From Verrucomicrobiota bacterium (GTDB lineage Bacteria; Verrucomicrobiota; Verrucomicrobiia; Palsa-1439): a stretch of DNA of 50,042 nt. The stretch covers positions 1 through 50,042 of the forward strand of contig PLTX01000037.1 of assembly GCA_003164675.1 (NCBI GenBank), in the 5' to 3' direction. Every line of letters starts with the position of its first letter. Position 1 is the first letter of the stretch. The notes beneath the pieces were generated by a model, which saw only the letters and a program-made list of their open reading frames with translations, searched no databases and was not told the DNA's origin. A program made the position numbers and the translations under genes. Positions 16,431 through 25,242 of the stretch are shown here, in pieces.

Positions 16431-17782
16431 CCAGAATCCTCCGCGGCCTGGTGGCCGCTTCCCTGATCCTATCCGCTGCGTGGCCGACCCACGCGGCGTC
16501 CACCAAGGCGACCCCCGAGACACTGAAGCTCGAGGATTGCATCGACCTCGCCCTCCGGCAAAACCCAACCATCCTCAAGGCCAGGGAAGAAATCCGCCGG
16601 AACCAGGGCGTCATCGTCGAGGTCCGCGCGCAAACGTTCCCGCAAGTCACGGCCTCGGGCACGTACCAGCAGGTCGCCAAGAGTACGCTGGATCCTATTC
16701 CGGTCCCCGGCTTTCCGAGCGCTTTCGACAATCAAGAACAACCCTGGACCGCAAAAATCGAGATCTCGCAATTGGTGTATTCCGGCGGACGAGTGAATGC
16801 CGCCCTTCGCGCCGCGAAACTTTCCGACCAGATTGCCACCCTGGGGTTCCAAGCCACTGTTGCCGACACGATCCTGGACGTGCGGAAGGATTTCTACCAA
16901 ATCCTCCTCGACATGGCGCTGGTCGATGTCCGCGAACAATCGGTGACGCTCCTGGCAGAACAACTCCACGACGCCCAGTCGCGGTTTGACGTCGGGTCCG
17001 TCCCACGCTTCAACGTGCTGCGCGCCGAGGTCGAGTTGGAGAATGCCAAACCACCCCTCATTCGCGCCCAGAACGATCTCCGGATCTCGAAAGAGTCCCT
17101 CGTGAAACTGCTGGCCATCGACGCCTCGAACCGGACGAATGCGTTTACGCCGATCAACTTTGAGGGGAAACTGGTGTATGAACACCGGGATTGGGAGCTG
17201 GCAACCGCACTCGATCAGGCTCTCCAACGTCGTCCCGAATTGCTTCAGGCGGAGCGACAAATCAGGGTGGCCAAGGCCAATGTTCAGGTCGCCGCCTCCG
17301 GCTACAAACCCCAAGCATCCGTGTTCGGCAACTATGGGTGGCACGACTACACATTCACCAACCGGCTGGACGATACCCGCGAAGGCTGGACCTTGGGCGC
17401 CAACGTGAATTGGGCGCTGTTCGACGGCATGCTCACACGCGGAAAAGTCACCGAAGCCCGCGCCCAACTGCAGGAGGCCAACCTCGATTATGCCGACACG
17501 CGCCGCCAGGTGGAACTGGAAGTCCGCCAGGCCTACTCCGATTACCTTCAAACACTCGAATTGATCGAAGCCCAAAAGAAGACGGTCGAGGAAGCCGAGG
17601 AAAGTCTGCGGCTGGCCGTAGCGCGCTTCCGTGCCGGAACGGGCACGCAACTGGACGTTCTCAGCGCCCAGACAGCCCTCACCGAAGCCCGCTCCAATGA
17701 GATCCAGGCGCTCCACGACTACAACGTTGCCGTCGCCACGCTCGAACGCGTCACCGGAATGACCGTGCGTATGGCCGATTGA
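16427..17782 (+). CDS. TolC-family outer membrane efflux protein
   Basis: The product has 451 residues with a signal peptide (LVAASLILSAAWPTHAAS) and two OEP repeats. These show the typical layout: LKLEDCIDLALRQNPTIL at the N-terminus, long coiled-coil helices (VTLLAEQLHDAQSRFDVG), and a second repeat beginning near ALDQALQRRPELLQAERQI and containing VEEAEESLRLAVARFRAG. It would form a trimeric channel across the outer membrane and periplasm for efflux or secretion. No inner-membrane pump or adaptor gene is adjacent in the window. Its position in one unit with a methyltransferase, ketosynthase and FAD oxidoreductase suggests export of the product of that pathway, which is an inference. The start codon overlaps the previous stop. 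Confidence 0.9.
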   Translation: MTRILRGLVAASLILSAAWPTHAASTKATPETLKLEDCIDLALRQNPTILKAREEIRRNQGVIVEVRAQTFPQVTASGTYQQVAKSTLDPIPVPGFPSAFDNQEQPWTAKIEISQLVYSGGRVNAALRAAKLSDQIATLGFQATVADTILDVRKDFYQILLDMALVDVREQSVTLLAEQLHDAQSRFDVGSVPRFNVLRAEVELENAKPPLIRAQNDLRISKESLVKLLAIDASNRTNAFTPINFEGKLVYEHRDWELATALDQALQRRPELLQAERQIRVAKANVQVAASGYKPQASVFGNYGWHDYTFTNRLDDTREGWTLGANVNWALFDGMLTRGKVTEARAQLQEANLDYADTRRQVELEVRQAYSDYLQTLELIEAQKKTVEEAEESLRLAVARFRAGTGTQLDVLSAQTALTEARSNEIQALHDYNVAVATLERVTGMTVRMAD

Positions 17783-17785
17783 GCC

Positions 17786-18406
17786 ATGCCGTTTGAAACC
17801 TTTGCACCGTTGAGCCGGATTCCCTTTGTCACCCACGCGTTCACCCTGCGCACCAGCGACGACACCAAGGCCGATGATTTTGAAGCCCGCACCCTGACGA
17901 CGCTCGGTTTCGCGTCCAACCGATTCGCCTCGGCGGAACAGACTCACGGAAACGGCGTGGCCGCCGTCTTCGAGACCACCGGCAAGTGTGTGCCGATGGT
18001 CGACGCGCTGGTGACAACCGCAAAAGACCTCCCGCTGGTGATTCGCTGCGCCGATTGCGCCGCCGTGTTCATCGTGGATCGACACACCCCCGCCATTGGC
18101 CTGATCCACTCTGGAAAGAAGGGCACGCTGGCGAACATTGCGGGAAATACGCTGGCGATGATGACGCAGCGGTACGGCACGGATCCTCGTGATTGCCTGG
18201 TGATGATCGGCCCGTCCATCGGCCCGTGCCACTACGAAATGGACATCTGGAGCGGCATCGAAGGGCAACTTCGCGAGGCGGGCGTGCGCGAAATCCACAA
18301 CCCGCGCATCTGCACCGCCTGCCATCTGGACCGCTACTTCTCCTACCGCGCGGAAAAAGGGCATACGGGACGGATGCTCGCCGTCTTGTCGCTGAGATCG
18401 CCATGA
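17786..18406 (+). CDS. PgeF/YfiH-family (laccase-domain) purine nucleoside phosphorylase
   Basis: The family signatures are present in order: SAEQTHGNGV (His), IRCADCAAVFI (Cys), GLIHSGKKGTL (His; the usual HAGWRG is changed to HSGKKG), MIGPSIGPCHYEM, and TACHLDRYFSYRAEKGHTGRM at the end. Characterised members have adenosine/inosine phosphorylase activity, and E. coli YfiH/PgeF also edits peptidoglycan precursors. At 206 residues it is somewhat shorter than typical (about 240), with a compact N-terminus. The gene starts 3 bases after the TolC-like stop and ends overlapping the methyltransferase start, so it sits inside the coupled unit. Confidence 0.85.
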   Translation: MPFETFAPLSRIPFVTHAFTLRTSDDTKADDFEARTLTTLGFASNRFASAEQTHGNGVAAVFETTGKCVPMVDALVTTAKDLPLVIRCADCAAVFIVDRHTPAIGLIHSGKKGTLANIAGNTLAMMTQRYGTDPRDCLVMIGPSIGPCHYEMDIWSGIEGQLREAGVREIHNPRICTACHLDRYFSYRAEKGHTGRMLAVLSLRSP

Positions 18407-19119
18407 GCCTGTTCGTCCCTCCGCGCCGGTTCGATCCTCATGTCCCCGAAATCATGGACCGTCGCGGGAACGACGCGGCGCTGCTCCGCGCCGATCTCCA
18501 CGTGCTGGAGAACATCAACCGCTTCCTGGGCGGCCATCGCATCGCGCTGGCTTACCTCGATGACCTTCTGGACGGCGTGCCGATGAACCCCGTCAGGATC
18601 CTGGACCTGGCTACGGGCGGCGCGGATCTCCCCCGCGCCATCGCCCAATGGGCACGCCAGCAATGTGTCGGTGTCGAAATCACGGCAGTGGACGGGAATC
18701 CCGAGATCGTAACGATTGCGCGCGAGCAGTGCGCCGCGTGGCCCGCGATTCGGATCGAGCAGCACGACCTGCTGGCATTGCCCTACGCGGCGGCCAGCTT
18801 CGACGTCGTTTTCTGTTCGCTGACGTTGCACCACTTCTCCGAGACCAATGTGGTTGCAATCCTCCGTCGCATCCATGATATTGCGCAAGTTGGCTACGTG
18901 ATCAACGATCTGCGGAGGAATCGAATCGCGATCGGACTAGGCAAACTCATGGCGCGCACCATCATCCGCAATCCGATTGCGCGTTTCGACGCCCCGGCGT
19001 CCTGCGAGCGCGCCTTCAGCGTCACCGAACTGCGCGCAATGGCCGCGCGCGCGGGTCTGCGCAACTTTATCATCCGACGCCACCGGTTCTTCCGCATGGC
19101 CATTGCAGGTCTCAAATGA
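18403..19119 (+). CDS. SAM-dependent methyltransferase (type III PKS cluster type)
   Basis: This is a 238-residue class I methyltransferase. Motif I is ILDLATGGADLPRAI, the acidic SAM ribose contact is ITAVDGNPEIV, and motif IV is FDVVFCSLTLHHFSE. The beginning (EIMDR, ADLHVLENINRFLGGHR) is like that of the methyltransferases found beside type III polyketide synthases and FAD oxidoreductases. No type III PKS lies nearby; a FabF-like ketosynthase is present instead. Both ends overlap neighbours by four bases (ATGA), so expression is tightly coupled. Confidence 0.85.
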   Translation: MSLFVPPRRFDPHVPEIMDRRGNDAALLRADLHVLENINRFLGGHRIALAYLDDLLDGVPMNPVRILDLATGGADLPRAIAQWARQQCVGVEITAVDGNPEIVTIAREQCAAWPAIRIEQHDLLALPYAAASFDVVFCSLTLHHFSETNVVAILRRIHDIAQVGYVINDLRRNRIAIGLGKLMARTIIRNPIARFDAPASCERAFSVTELRAMAARAGLRNFIIRRHRFFRMAIAGLK

Positions 19120-19565
19120 GCGTCCGCACCGAGAACTCCATCGTCATCAAGGCCCCGCCGGCCAGGGTTTTCCAGGACACGTCCAATTTGCTGCTCTGGC
19201 CAAAGGTGCTGCCGCACTATCGCTGGATTCGTGTCTTGAATGTCGGGGATGACGGCCTGATTGTGAGAGTGGCGGCGCGACGCGGCTGGCTGCCCATTCG
19301 GTGGACCTCTCGATTTAGGGTCGACCCGAACACCCCAGAATTGCACTTCGAGCATCTCAAGGCGTTCACGCGCGGGATGAAGGTCCGGTGGACGTACACA
19401 CCCACGCCCGACGGCGTGTTGGTGAGCATTACTCATGAACTCGATCGACCTTCGGCATTTGGCCGCTGGTTCGCGCAACACGTGCTGAGTGACCTGTTCA
19501 TCCGGCCCATCGCCGCACGCACGTTGTCTGGTTTCAAGACGTATCTGGAACAGAACGCGGGTTGA
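19116..19565 (+). CDS. SRPBCC-fold protein (cyclase/aromatase-like)
   Basis: The 149-residue protein has the START/Bet v1-like fold. It begins VRTENSIVIKAPPARVFQDTSN, continues with the LLLWPKVLPHYRW helix, and ends with the long C-terminal helix FIRPIAARTLSGFKTYLEQ. Members bind hydrophobic ligands, and those in polyketide clusters cyclise or aromatise the chain. Its place between a methyltransferase and a ketosynthase fits such a role, but the ligand is unknown. The start overlaps the methyltransferase stop (ATGA). The ketosynthase begins 13 bases after its stop. Confidence 0.8.
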   Translation: MSVRTENSIVIKAPPARVFQDTSNLLLWPKVLPHYRWIRVLNVGDDGLIVRVAARRGWLPIRWTSRFRVDPNTPELHFEHLKAFTRGMKVRWTYTPTPDGVLVSITHELDRPSAFGRWFAQHVLSDLFIRPIAARTLSGFKTYLEQNAG

Positions 19566-19578
19566 GCACTCCTAACGT

Positions 19579-20841
19579 ATGGAAATCATGTTGCCACGCG
19601 TCGTCATCACGGGTATCGGGGCGATCACCGCCATCGGCAGCGGCAAGGACGGACTATGGCAGGGAATTGTGCGCGGCAAGTCCGGCGTTCGACGCATCAC
19701 CCACTTCGATCCATCGCTGTTCGACTCCCAAATCGCCGGCGAAGTGACCGATTTCGACCCGTTGGCGCACTTCCCCGCGCGGCGCGTGAAACGGCTCGAT
19801 CGATTCGCGCAGTTTGCGCTCGTGGCCGCGAAGATGGCCCTAGACGACTCGAATCGATCCGGCCGCCCTCTGTACTCGGAACCCCCTCCCCATCCGCAGA
19901 TCGGCGTCTGCACCGGCACGGCGCTGGGTGGCGTCGCTCTGGCCGAGCACCAACATGAGTTGTTCATGCGTCAGGGTATCCGGGCGGTGAACCCAGCGCT
20001 GGCGTTTCTGGTGTTCGGCGGCTCCGGCGGTTCCCATGTCGCGATCGAATTTGGCTTTACCGGACCGGGTCACACGAATTCGAATAGCTGCGGTTCCGGT
20101 GCAATTGCGTTGGGAGAAGCGTTCCGGTTGATCCGGGGAGGTCAGGCACTGGCGATGGTAGCCGGTGCGGCCGAAGCACCGTTGGCGCCATTGACGTTCG
20201 GCGCGTTTGACGTGCTCCACGCCCTGAGCAAGAACAACGTCGATCCGTCCTGCGCCTGTCGGCCGTTCGATGCGATGCGCGACGGATTCGTCATGGGTGA
20301 AGGGGCCGCGATGTTCATTCTCGAAGAGCGTCGCCACGCGCTCCTGCGAGGTGCGCACATTTATGCCGAGATCCTTGGCTACGCCTCCAACAATGACGCC
20401 TATCACATGCTGGCGCCCCGCCCGGACGCCTCCTGCGCGGCACGGTGCATTCACAACGCGCTCGCCGATGCGCGTGTATCCGCGGCGCACATCGATTACA
20501 TCAACGCCCACGCAACGGGCACACCGCTGGGGGATGCCGCCGAAACGCTGGCCATCAAACAGGTTTTCGTCGAGCGCGCCCATCGGATCCCCATCAGCTC
20601 CACCAAGCCGTTTCACGCCCACGCACTGGGCGCGTCCGGTGCGATTGAGATGGCCCTATGTGCTCTGGCACTGGAACATGACTACCTGCCGCCGACCCTG
20701 AATCTACGGCAGCCCGATCCCAAGTGTGACCTGGATTACATTCCCGAGCGGGGCCGGTCGGCTCGGGTAAACCGGATTCTGTCGAACAGCTTTGGCTTTG
20801 GTGGCATCAACGCGAGCCTTGTTGTTGCCCGCCATGAATGA
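19579..20841 (+). CDS. Beta-ketoacyl-ACP synthase (FabF-like)
   Basis: The ketosynthase has 420 residues and a complete Cys-His-His triad: Cys171 in NSNSCGSGAIALGEA, His311 in NAHATGTPLGD and His348 in STKPFHAHALGASGA. It catalyses decarboxylative Claisen condensation of malonyl-ACP with an acyl-ACP. Sequence around the active cysteine departs from the usual TACATG, and the region ALAFLVFGGSGGSHVA is also atypical, so it is likely specialised rather than the housekeeping FabF. An alternative Met lies three codons downstream of the chosen start. It overlaps the FAD oxidoreductase gene by eight bases. Confidence 0.9.
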   Translation: MEIMLPRVVITGIGAITAIGSGKDGLWQGIVRGKSGVRRITHFDPSLFDSQIAGEVTDFDPLAHFPARRVKRLDRFAQFALVAAKMALDDSNRSGRPLYSEPPPHPQIGVCTGTALGGVALAEHQHELFMRQGIRAVNPALAFLVFGGSGGSHVAIEFGFTGPGHTNSNSCGSGAIALGEAFRLIRGGQALAMVAGAAEAPLAPLTFGAFDVLHALSKNNVDPSCACRPFDAMRDGFVMGEGAAMFILEERRHALLRGAHIYAEILGYASNNDAYHMLAPRPDASCAARCIHNALADARVSAAHIDYINAHATGTPLGDAAETLAIKQVFVERAHRIPISSTKPFHAHALGASGAIEMALCALALEHDYLPPTLNLRQPDPKCDLDYIPERGRSARVNRILSNSFGFGGINASLVVARHE

Positions 20842-21931
20842 GTTCGATGTGATGGTGGTCGGCGGCGGGCCGGCTGGCGCGACCGCCGCCACGGCCTGTG
20901 CGCAACGGGGGTTGCAGGTCGCGCTGTTCGAGCACGCGCGGTTCCCACGCCACAAGGTCTGCGGCGATGTCATCAACCCGAACTGCTGGCCGGTCTTTGA
21001 ACGACTTGGCGTGGCTCGGAAGATACAGGGGTTGCCACAACAGACAATTGAAGCCGCCTGCTTCACCACAATGGGTCGTCACACTCTCACCGTCCCTCTG
21101 CCGTGCCCGACGGTGGCCATCCGCCGGAGCCTGCTGGATGCGGCGTTGCTCGATCACGCGCGGTCGTGCGGTGTGCATGTCATCGAAGGCGAAACCGTCC
21201 ATGATGTTTGGGCCGACCGACGCTTGGTGACCAGACACGGAGAGTACGGTGCCCGAAAGGCCATTATCGGCGCTGATGGACGGCATTCGGTGGTCGCGCG
21301 CAAGGCCGGCCTCGCCTGTCTTCGGCCCGGAAGGCATCAACACATTGCGTTCCAATCCCATTTCCGTGCACCCGCAACATTGAACCACCAGGTGCAGTTG
21401 CATCTGTTTCGGGGCGGCTACTGTGGTCTGGTGCGCGTGGACACGGAGCGCGCCAATCTCTGCATCGTGACCGGCCCTTGGGCGGCGCGATTTCACCGTG
21501 ACTGCGAAGCACTCTTCGCGCACACCGTCTGGCAGAATCCCCATTTTTGTGAGTGGGGAGTGCCGCCCGAACCGCTCGAACCCTTGCAGAGCGCGCACCC
21601 ACTCCAGTCACCAGCAAACCGTGCAGCTGAACATGGCGTCTTCCTCGCCGGCGACGCGTTGCGGGTGATGGAACCGTTCACGGGTCAGGGAATCTTTTTT
21701 GCGTTGCGGACGGGAGAGATGGCCGCGGAAGCCATCGACCATCCAGCGCGCCGCGAGGAACGGTACGCGGCCGCGGTAGCGAAATTGTACCGGCAACGCG
21801 GCCGCACCAACGATTGCCTCCGTCACGCGATGTACCGTGAGCGGGCGGCGCGCGTCATCATACCGCTCGTGCGCCACGCACCCCGACTGGCACACTGGCT
21901 GGCTGACAGCGTTCTTGGCGGCGAGCGCTGA
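20834..21931 (+). CDS. FAD-dependent oxidoreductase (geranylgeranyl reductase/halogenase-like)
   Basis: This 365-residue flavoprotein starts MNEFDVMVVGGGPAGATAA, the Rossmann FAD-binding loop, followed by FPRHKVCGDVINP typical of geranylgeranyl-reductase-like enzymes. The second FAD motif is VFLAGDALRVMEPFTGQGI. Such enzymes reduce or oxidise double bonds in isoprenoid or polyketide products, and the type III PKS-associated group usually accompanies a methyltransferase of the kind seen upstream. The start lies inside the ketosynthase 3' end (8-base overlap). A truncated second copy of the gene lies 1.2 kb downstream at 23128-23677. Confidence 0.88.
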   Translation: MNEFDVMVVGGGPAGATAATACAQRGLQVALFEHARFPRHKVCGDVINPNCWPVFERLGVARKIQGLPQQTIEAACFTTMGRHTLTVPLPCPTVAIRRSLLDAALLDHARSCGVHVIEGETVHDVWADRRLVTRHGEYGARKAIIGADGRHSVVARKAGLACLRPGRHQHIAFQSHFRAPATLNHQVQLHLFRGGYCGLVRVDTERANLCIVTGPWAARFHRDCEALFAHTVWQNPHFCEWGVPPEPLEPLQSAHPLQSPANRAAEHGVFLAGDALRVMEPFTGQGIFFALRTGEMAAEAIDHPARREERYAAAVAKLYRQRGRTNDCLRHAMYRERAARVIIPLVRHAPRLAHWLADSVLGGER

Positions 21932-22252
21932 TTTCGGCAGGCTGCGTCCTCAATGAACCGCTTGATTTTGGGCTTTTTTTCATGAGGTGTTACCGTTCTT
22001 CTTCGTGATGCGGTTTCGGCTTCGTCGTGTCGTCAGCAAACCGTCCGTTCAAGCCACCGCCCCACACGTGTTCACGGACGAGAGTGTGCTTTGAGCGACG
22101 GGCTTCTGGCACTGGGGGCGCTCCTCATAAATGCCCTCGGACTAATACAGCACTGGCTCGAAAAAGCGCGCTGGTCAGTTTCTTACAGAGGCTTATTTCC
22201 AGATCCTATGGAGTCCGGGCCCCGCAATTACGGCATCCGGGATTCTCAATCT
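21932..22252. other. Noncoding spacer; duplication boundary
   Basis: The first 30 bases match the sequence after the truncated FAD copy at 23678-23709, including the ATGAACCGC that begins gmhB there. From about 21962 the two diverge. This makes 21961/21962 a rearrangement breakpoint. The rest shows no supported gene. A 62-codon hydrophobic frame from a TTG at 22091 lacks a ribosome-binding site. Confidence 0.55.
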
Positions 22253-22915
22253 CTAATCTCGAATCGAATCTCGAATTAAGATCGGCAGACGCAATAATTC
22301 GGCGATGTTCTGCAAAACGTGGTCGGCAGACGTGAGGTACTCTTTTCCCAAGGTGGTCTCGACGGCCACGCAGCGCATCCCCGCATTGCGTGCCGCCTCA
22401 ATGCCGAGCGGCGCATTTTCCACGACGACGCATTCTTCAGGGCGCAATCCGAGCTGGCGGGCCGCCGTCAGATAGGGATCAGGAAACGGCTTGGCTCGCG
22501 GAACCTCGTCGCCTGTGATGATGAAATCGAAGTGGGCCTGCTGCTCGCTATTGAGGCAATGCCGCATGTTGTTCAGGGCGCACGCCGTGACGAGCGCGAC
22601 CTTGAATCCGCGCCGGCGCAGTTCGTCGATTGCCTCAAATGCTCCGGGATATTGGGTGACCTGCACGATGCTCCGATAATAGGCGCGCTTCTCCTCGATA
22701 AACGCAGCCTGCCGGGCTTCGGGAATCGTGACCCCGGTTTCCTTCATGAGAATCGGCAGAATCTCCCGCGAGTTCCTCCCTTCGTGCAGAAGCACCGTCA
22801 GCTCGCCGACAGGCGAGCCACCGTGTTGTTCGAACATGTGCTTCCAGGCCAGATAGTGGTAGTGCAGGGTATCGACGATCACCCCGTCAAGGTCGAATAA
22901 CACGCCGCGGATCAT
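22253..22915 (-). CDS. HAD-superfamily phosphatase (beta-phosphoglucomutase-like)
   Basis: The protein of about 220 residues has HAD motif I GVLFDLDGVIVDT with the nucleophile Asp, motif II VALVTACA, the motif III lysine in PRAKPFPDPYL, and motif IV VVVENAPLGIEAA. The E-N-A-P-x-G-I form and the helical cap with LAWKHMFEQHGG place it in the beta-phosphoglucomutase-like subgroup; the exact sugar phosphate is not known. The ATG at 22915 has GGAG five bases upstream; Met codons further up (22939, 22993) lack such a site. It runs opposite to its neighbours and lies between the two copies of the FAD oxidoreductase gene, so it arrived with, or was trapped by, that rearrangement. Confidence 0.85.
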   Translation of the reverse strand: MIRGVLFDLDGVIVDTLHYHYLAWKHMFEQHGGSPVGELTVLLHEGRNSREILPILMKETGVTIPEARQAAFIEEKRAYYRSIVQVTQYPGAFEAIDELRRRGFKVALVTACALNNMRHCLNSEQQAHFDFIITGDEVPRAKPFPDPYLTAARQLGLRPEECVVVENAPLGIEAARNAGMRCVAVETTLGKEYLTSADHVLQNIAELLRLPILIRDSIRD

Positions 22916-23127
22916 ATGGTCTCCTATTATCTTATTCATTTCCGTGCTTCTCTGAACCTGTCGCCCATTCCTCGCCGGGCACCGGCACGCCAAAACGGTC
23001 AGCGATTCCTCCCAACTCTGTCAAAAGGGTGTAGCGCCCACACATGGCCGAATCTTCGCGCATCATCCGTCGCCTCGCAACATTGAAACGATGATACACT
23101 CCTGAAGCCGTTGCCACCCGCCGCGAT

Positions 23128-23677
23128 CCCACTGCCACGCCGGACGGTGGCCATCCGCCGCGGCTACTGCGGTCTGGTGCGAGCAGACACGGAGCGCGCC
23201 AATCTCTGTATCGTGACCGGGCCGTGGGCAGCGCGATTTTATCGTGACTGCGAAGCACTCTTTGCCAACACCGTCTGGCAGAACCCCCATTTCCGCGAGT
23301 CGGGAGTGCCGCCCGAACCGCTCGAACCCTTGCAGAGCGCGCACCCGCTTCAGTCACCAGCAAACCGTGCAGTTGAACATGGCGTCTTCCTCACCGGCGA
23401 CACGTTGCGGGTGATGGAGCCGTTCACGGGTCAGGGAATCGTTTTTGCGGTGCGGACGGGAAAGATGGCTGCGGAAGCCATTGGATATCCATCGCGCTCC
23501 GAAGAACGGTACGCGGCGGCGGTGGCCACATTGTGCCGGCGACGCGCGCGCACCAACGAATCACTCCGTCACGCCATGTACCACGAACGGGCAGCACACG
23601 TCATCATACCGCTCGTGCGCCACGCATCCCGGCTGGCACGCTGGCTGGCTGACAACGTTCTTGGCGGCGAGCGCTGA
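23128..23677 (+). pseudogene. Truncated duplicate of the FAD oxidoreductase gene
   Basis: From about 23128 the DNA closely repeats 21094-21931, but with an in-frame gap: the copy joins the sequence for TVAIRR (ending 23160) directly to GYCGLVR (from 23161), which in the intact gene are separated by 21127-21414, exactly 288 bases or 96 codons. The N-terminal FAD-binding domain (about 90 residues) is also missing. The remaining frame is open to 23677 and ends ADNVLGGER like the parent. Without the GxGxxG domain it cannot be an active flavoprotein. The similarity continues 32 bases beyond the stop, to the first codons of gmhB. Confidence 0.88.
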
Positions 23678-23698
23678 TTTCGGTAGGCTGCGCCCTCA

Positions 23699-24253
23699 AT
23701 GAACCGCACCGCCAGCCACCGCGCCGTCTTCCTCGACCGGGACGGTACGATCATGGAGGACTCCAGTTATTTTGGCGACCTCGATCGCGTCGTGCTGATC
23801 CCGGGCGCCGCGGCGGCTCTCAAGACCTTGCAGGACGCAGGCTACAGATTGTTTGTGATCACGAATCAGTCCGGCGTCGGGCGCGGCTATTTCTCCCGGG
23901 AAGCCGTGGAGGCCATTCACGCGCATCTCGACGAGTATTTCGCCAAAGCCGGCGTGCGCTTCGATCGCTACTACGTCTGCCCGCATCATCCGGAAGACAA
24001 CTGCGAGTGCCGCAAACCGAAACCGAAGTTCCTGCTGGATGCGGCCCGCGAATACGGCCTCGACCTGTCGCGCTGCTTCATGGTTGGCGATCGCGAGAGC
24101 GATATCCAGGCGGGGATCAACGCGGGGACCAGGACAATCCTCGTCTTGACGGGCGCAGGCCGTGACACACTCGCCAAGCAGGCGGTCAAACCGGATGTTG
24201 CGGCCGAGGACATCCATGCCGCCGCAACGTGGATTCTCACACACGCGTCATAA
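23699..24253 (+). CDS. gmhB: D-glycero-D-manno-heptose 1,7-bisphosphate 7-phosphatase
   Basis: The 184-residue HAD phosphatase has motif I AVFLDRDGTIMED, motif II FVITNQSGVGRGYF, the zinc-binding loop CPHHPEDNCECRKPKP, and motif IV MVGDRESDIQAG. These are the defining features of GmhB/HisB-N phosphatases, which dephosphorylate heptose bisphosphate on the way to ADP-heptose for LPS core; GmhB also takes part in wider sugar-phosphate handling. This supports an LPS-bearing outer membrane. No gmhA or hldE adjoins it here. Its start codon lies at the end of the duplicated segment, so its upstream region has been replaced by the truncated oxidoreductase copy. Confidence 0.9.
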   Translation: MNRTASHRAVFLDRDGTIMEDSSYFGDLDRVVLIPGAAAALKTLQDAGYRLFVITNQSGVGRGYFSREAVEAIHAHLDEYFAKAGVRFDRYYVCPHHPEDNCECRKPKPKFLLDAAREYGLDLSRCFMVGDRESDIQAGINAGTRTILVLTGAGRDTLAKQAVKPDVAAEDIHAAATWILTHAS

Positions 24254-24318
24254 CCGCTGTTTTCCTGAGTTGCAGTCTGAGGCCTTTTGAGAGATGGTAG
24301 AACCAGATAGTTTGAACC

Positions 24319-25164
24319 ATGAAGACCCTCCGAGATCCCGACCGAAAAGCGCTCGCCAAATTGCTGGGGGACGAGGATCCGCGCACCATCCAGTTGCTGC
24401 AGGAATCGCTGGCGGGACGCGGCGAAGAAGGCATTCGGTTGCTGGAATCCGTCGCGCGCGATGGAGACCCCACGGCGCAACGCAACGCAACGCAAATTCT
24501 GCGCGTCCTGCGCGAGGCCGCGGCATGGGAGGCTCTGGCACGGTTTTGCGCGACGTGCGGGAGTCACTTCGACATCGAGGCCGCCACCTGGCTGGTGGCG
24601 AAGACGCGCTACCCGGAGTTCGACGAGGCCGCGTATCGCACGCGGATCGATCAGATGGCTCAGGAGTTGCGCGAACGATTGACGGGGCGCGAGACACCGC
24701 GAGCCACTGTCGAAGTCTGCAATCACTATCTTTTTCGCACGCTTGGCTTCCAGGGCAATCGCCAGGATTACTACGACCCGGACAACTCCTATCTCAACCG
24801 CGTACTGGATCGTCGGTTGGGCATTCCGATCAGTTTGTCGGTGTTGTATCTGTTGCTGGCGCGGCGGTTGCACCTGCCGTTGATTGGCATCAACATGCCC
24901 GCGCACTTTCTTCTCAAATGGCATTCCACCAGCGCGAGTTTTTACTTCGATCCGTTTCATCAGGGGGAGTTGCTGGATGAGGCGGATTGCCGTGAGTTAT
25001 GCAAGCGGTTGGGCGTCGTATTCAATCCCGCGTTCCTGACTCCCACCACTCCGCAGATCATCCTGCTGCGAATGTGCAACAATCTTCAGGCGATCTACGC
25101 GGACCGTGAACCGGCTCGGGCGGAGCATTTCGGCCGGTTTGCCGCGGTCCTGTCGCGGGTGTAG
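24319..25164 (+). CDS. SirB1-like (Transglut_core2) protein
   Basis: The protein has 281 residues. The first 110 or so are helical and HEAT-like (TIQLLQESLAGRGEEGIRLL). The core at about residues 130-205 matches the SirB1/Transglut_core2 family, with NHYLFRTLGFQGN, NSYLNRVLDRRLGIPISLS, and LIGINMPAHFLLK, which contains the conserved His. Members are transglutaminase-like but usually lack clear protease activity; their function is unknown. The TPR-like C-terminal region of the full-length family is shortened here. It converges on the S1 protease gene, with 78 bases between the two stops. Confidence 0.85.
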   Translation: MKTLRDPDRKALAKLLGDEDPRTIQLLQESLAGRGEEGIRLLESVARDGDPTAQRNATQILRVLREAAAWEALARFCATCGSHFDIEAATWLVAKTRYPEFDEAAYRTRIDQMAQELRERLTGRETPRATVEVCNHYLFRTLGFQGNRQDYYDPDNSYLNRVLDRRLGIPISLSVLYLLLARRLHLPLIGINMPAHFLLKWHSTSASFYFDPFHQGELLDEADCRELCKRLGVVFNPAFLTPTTPQIILLRMCNNLQAIYADREPARAEHFGRFAAVLSRV

Positions 25165-25242
25165 GACGGGTCACTTCCTGCAGCGGGTGGGTCTTGTCAC
25201 TCGCCGGTCTGCCACCGGAACGAACCGTCACCACACCGCCTG

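Noticed and set aside
16469-18364. 631-codon open frame on the minus strand
   Set aside because: It lies antisense to the TolC-like and PgeF-like genes, has no ribosome-binding site and no family match. It is a product of GC-rich codon use.
22091-22279. 62-codon hydrophobic frame
   Set aside because: It begins with TTG, has no ribosome-binding site and runs into the antisense HAD gene.
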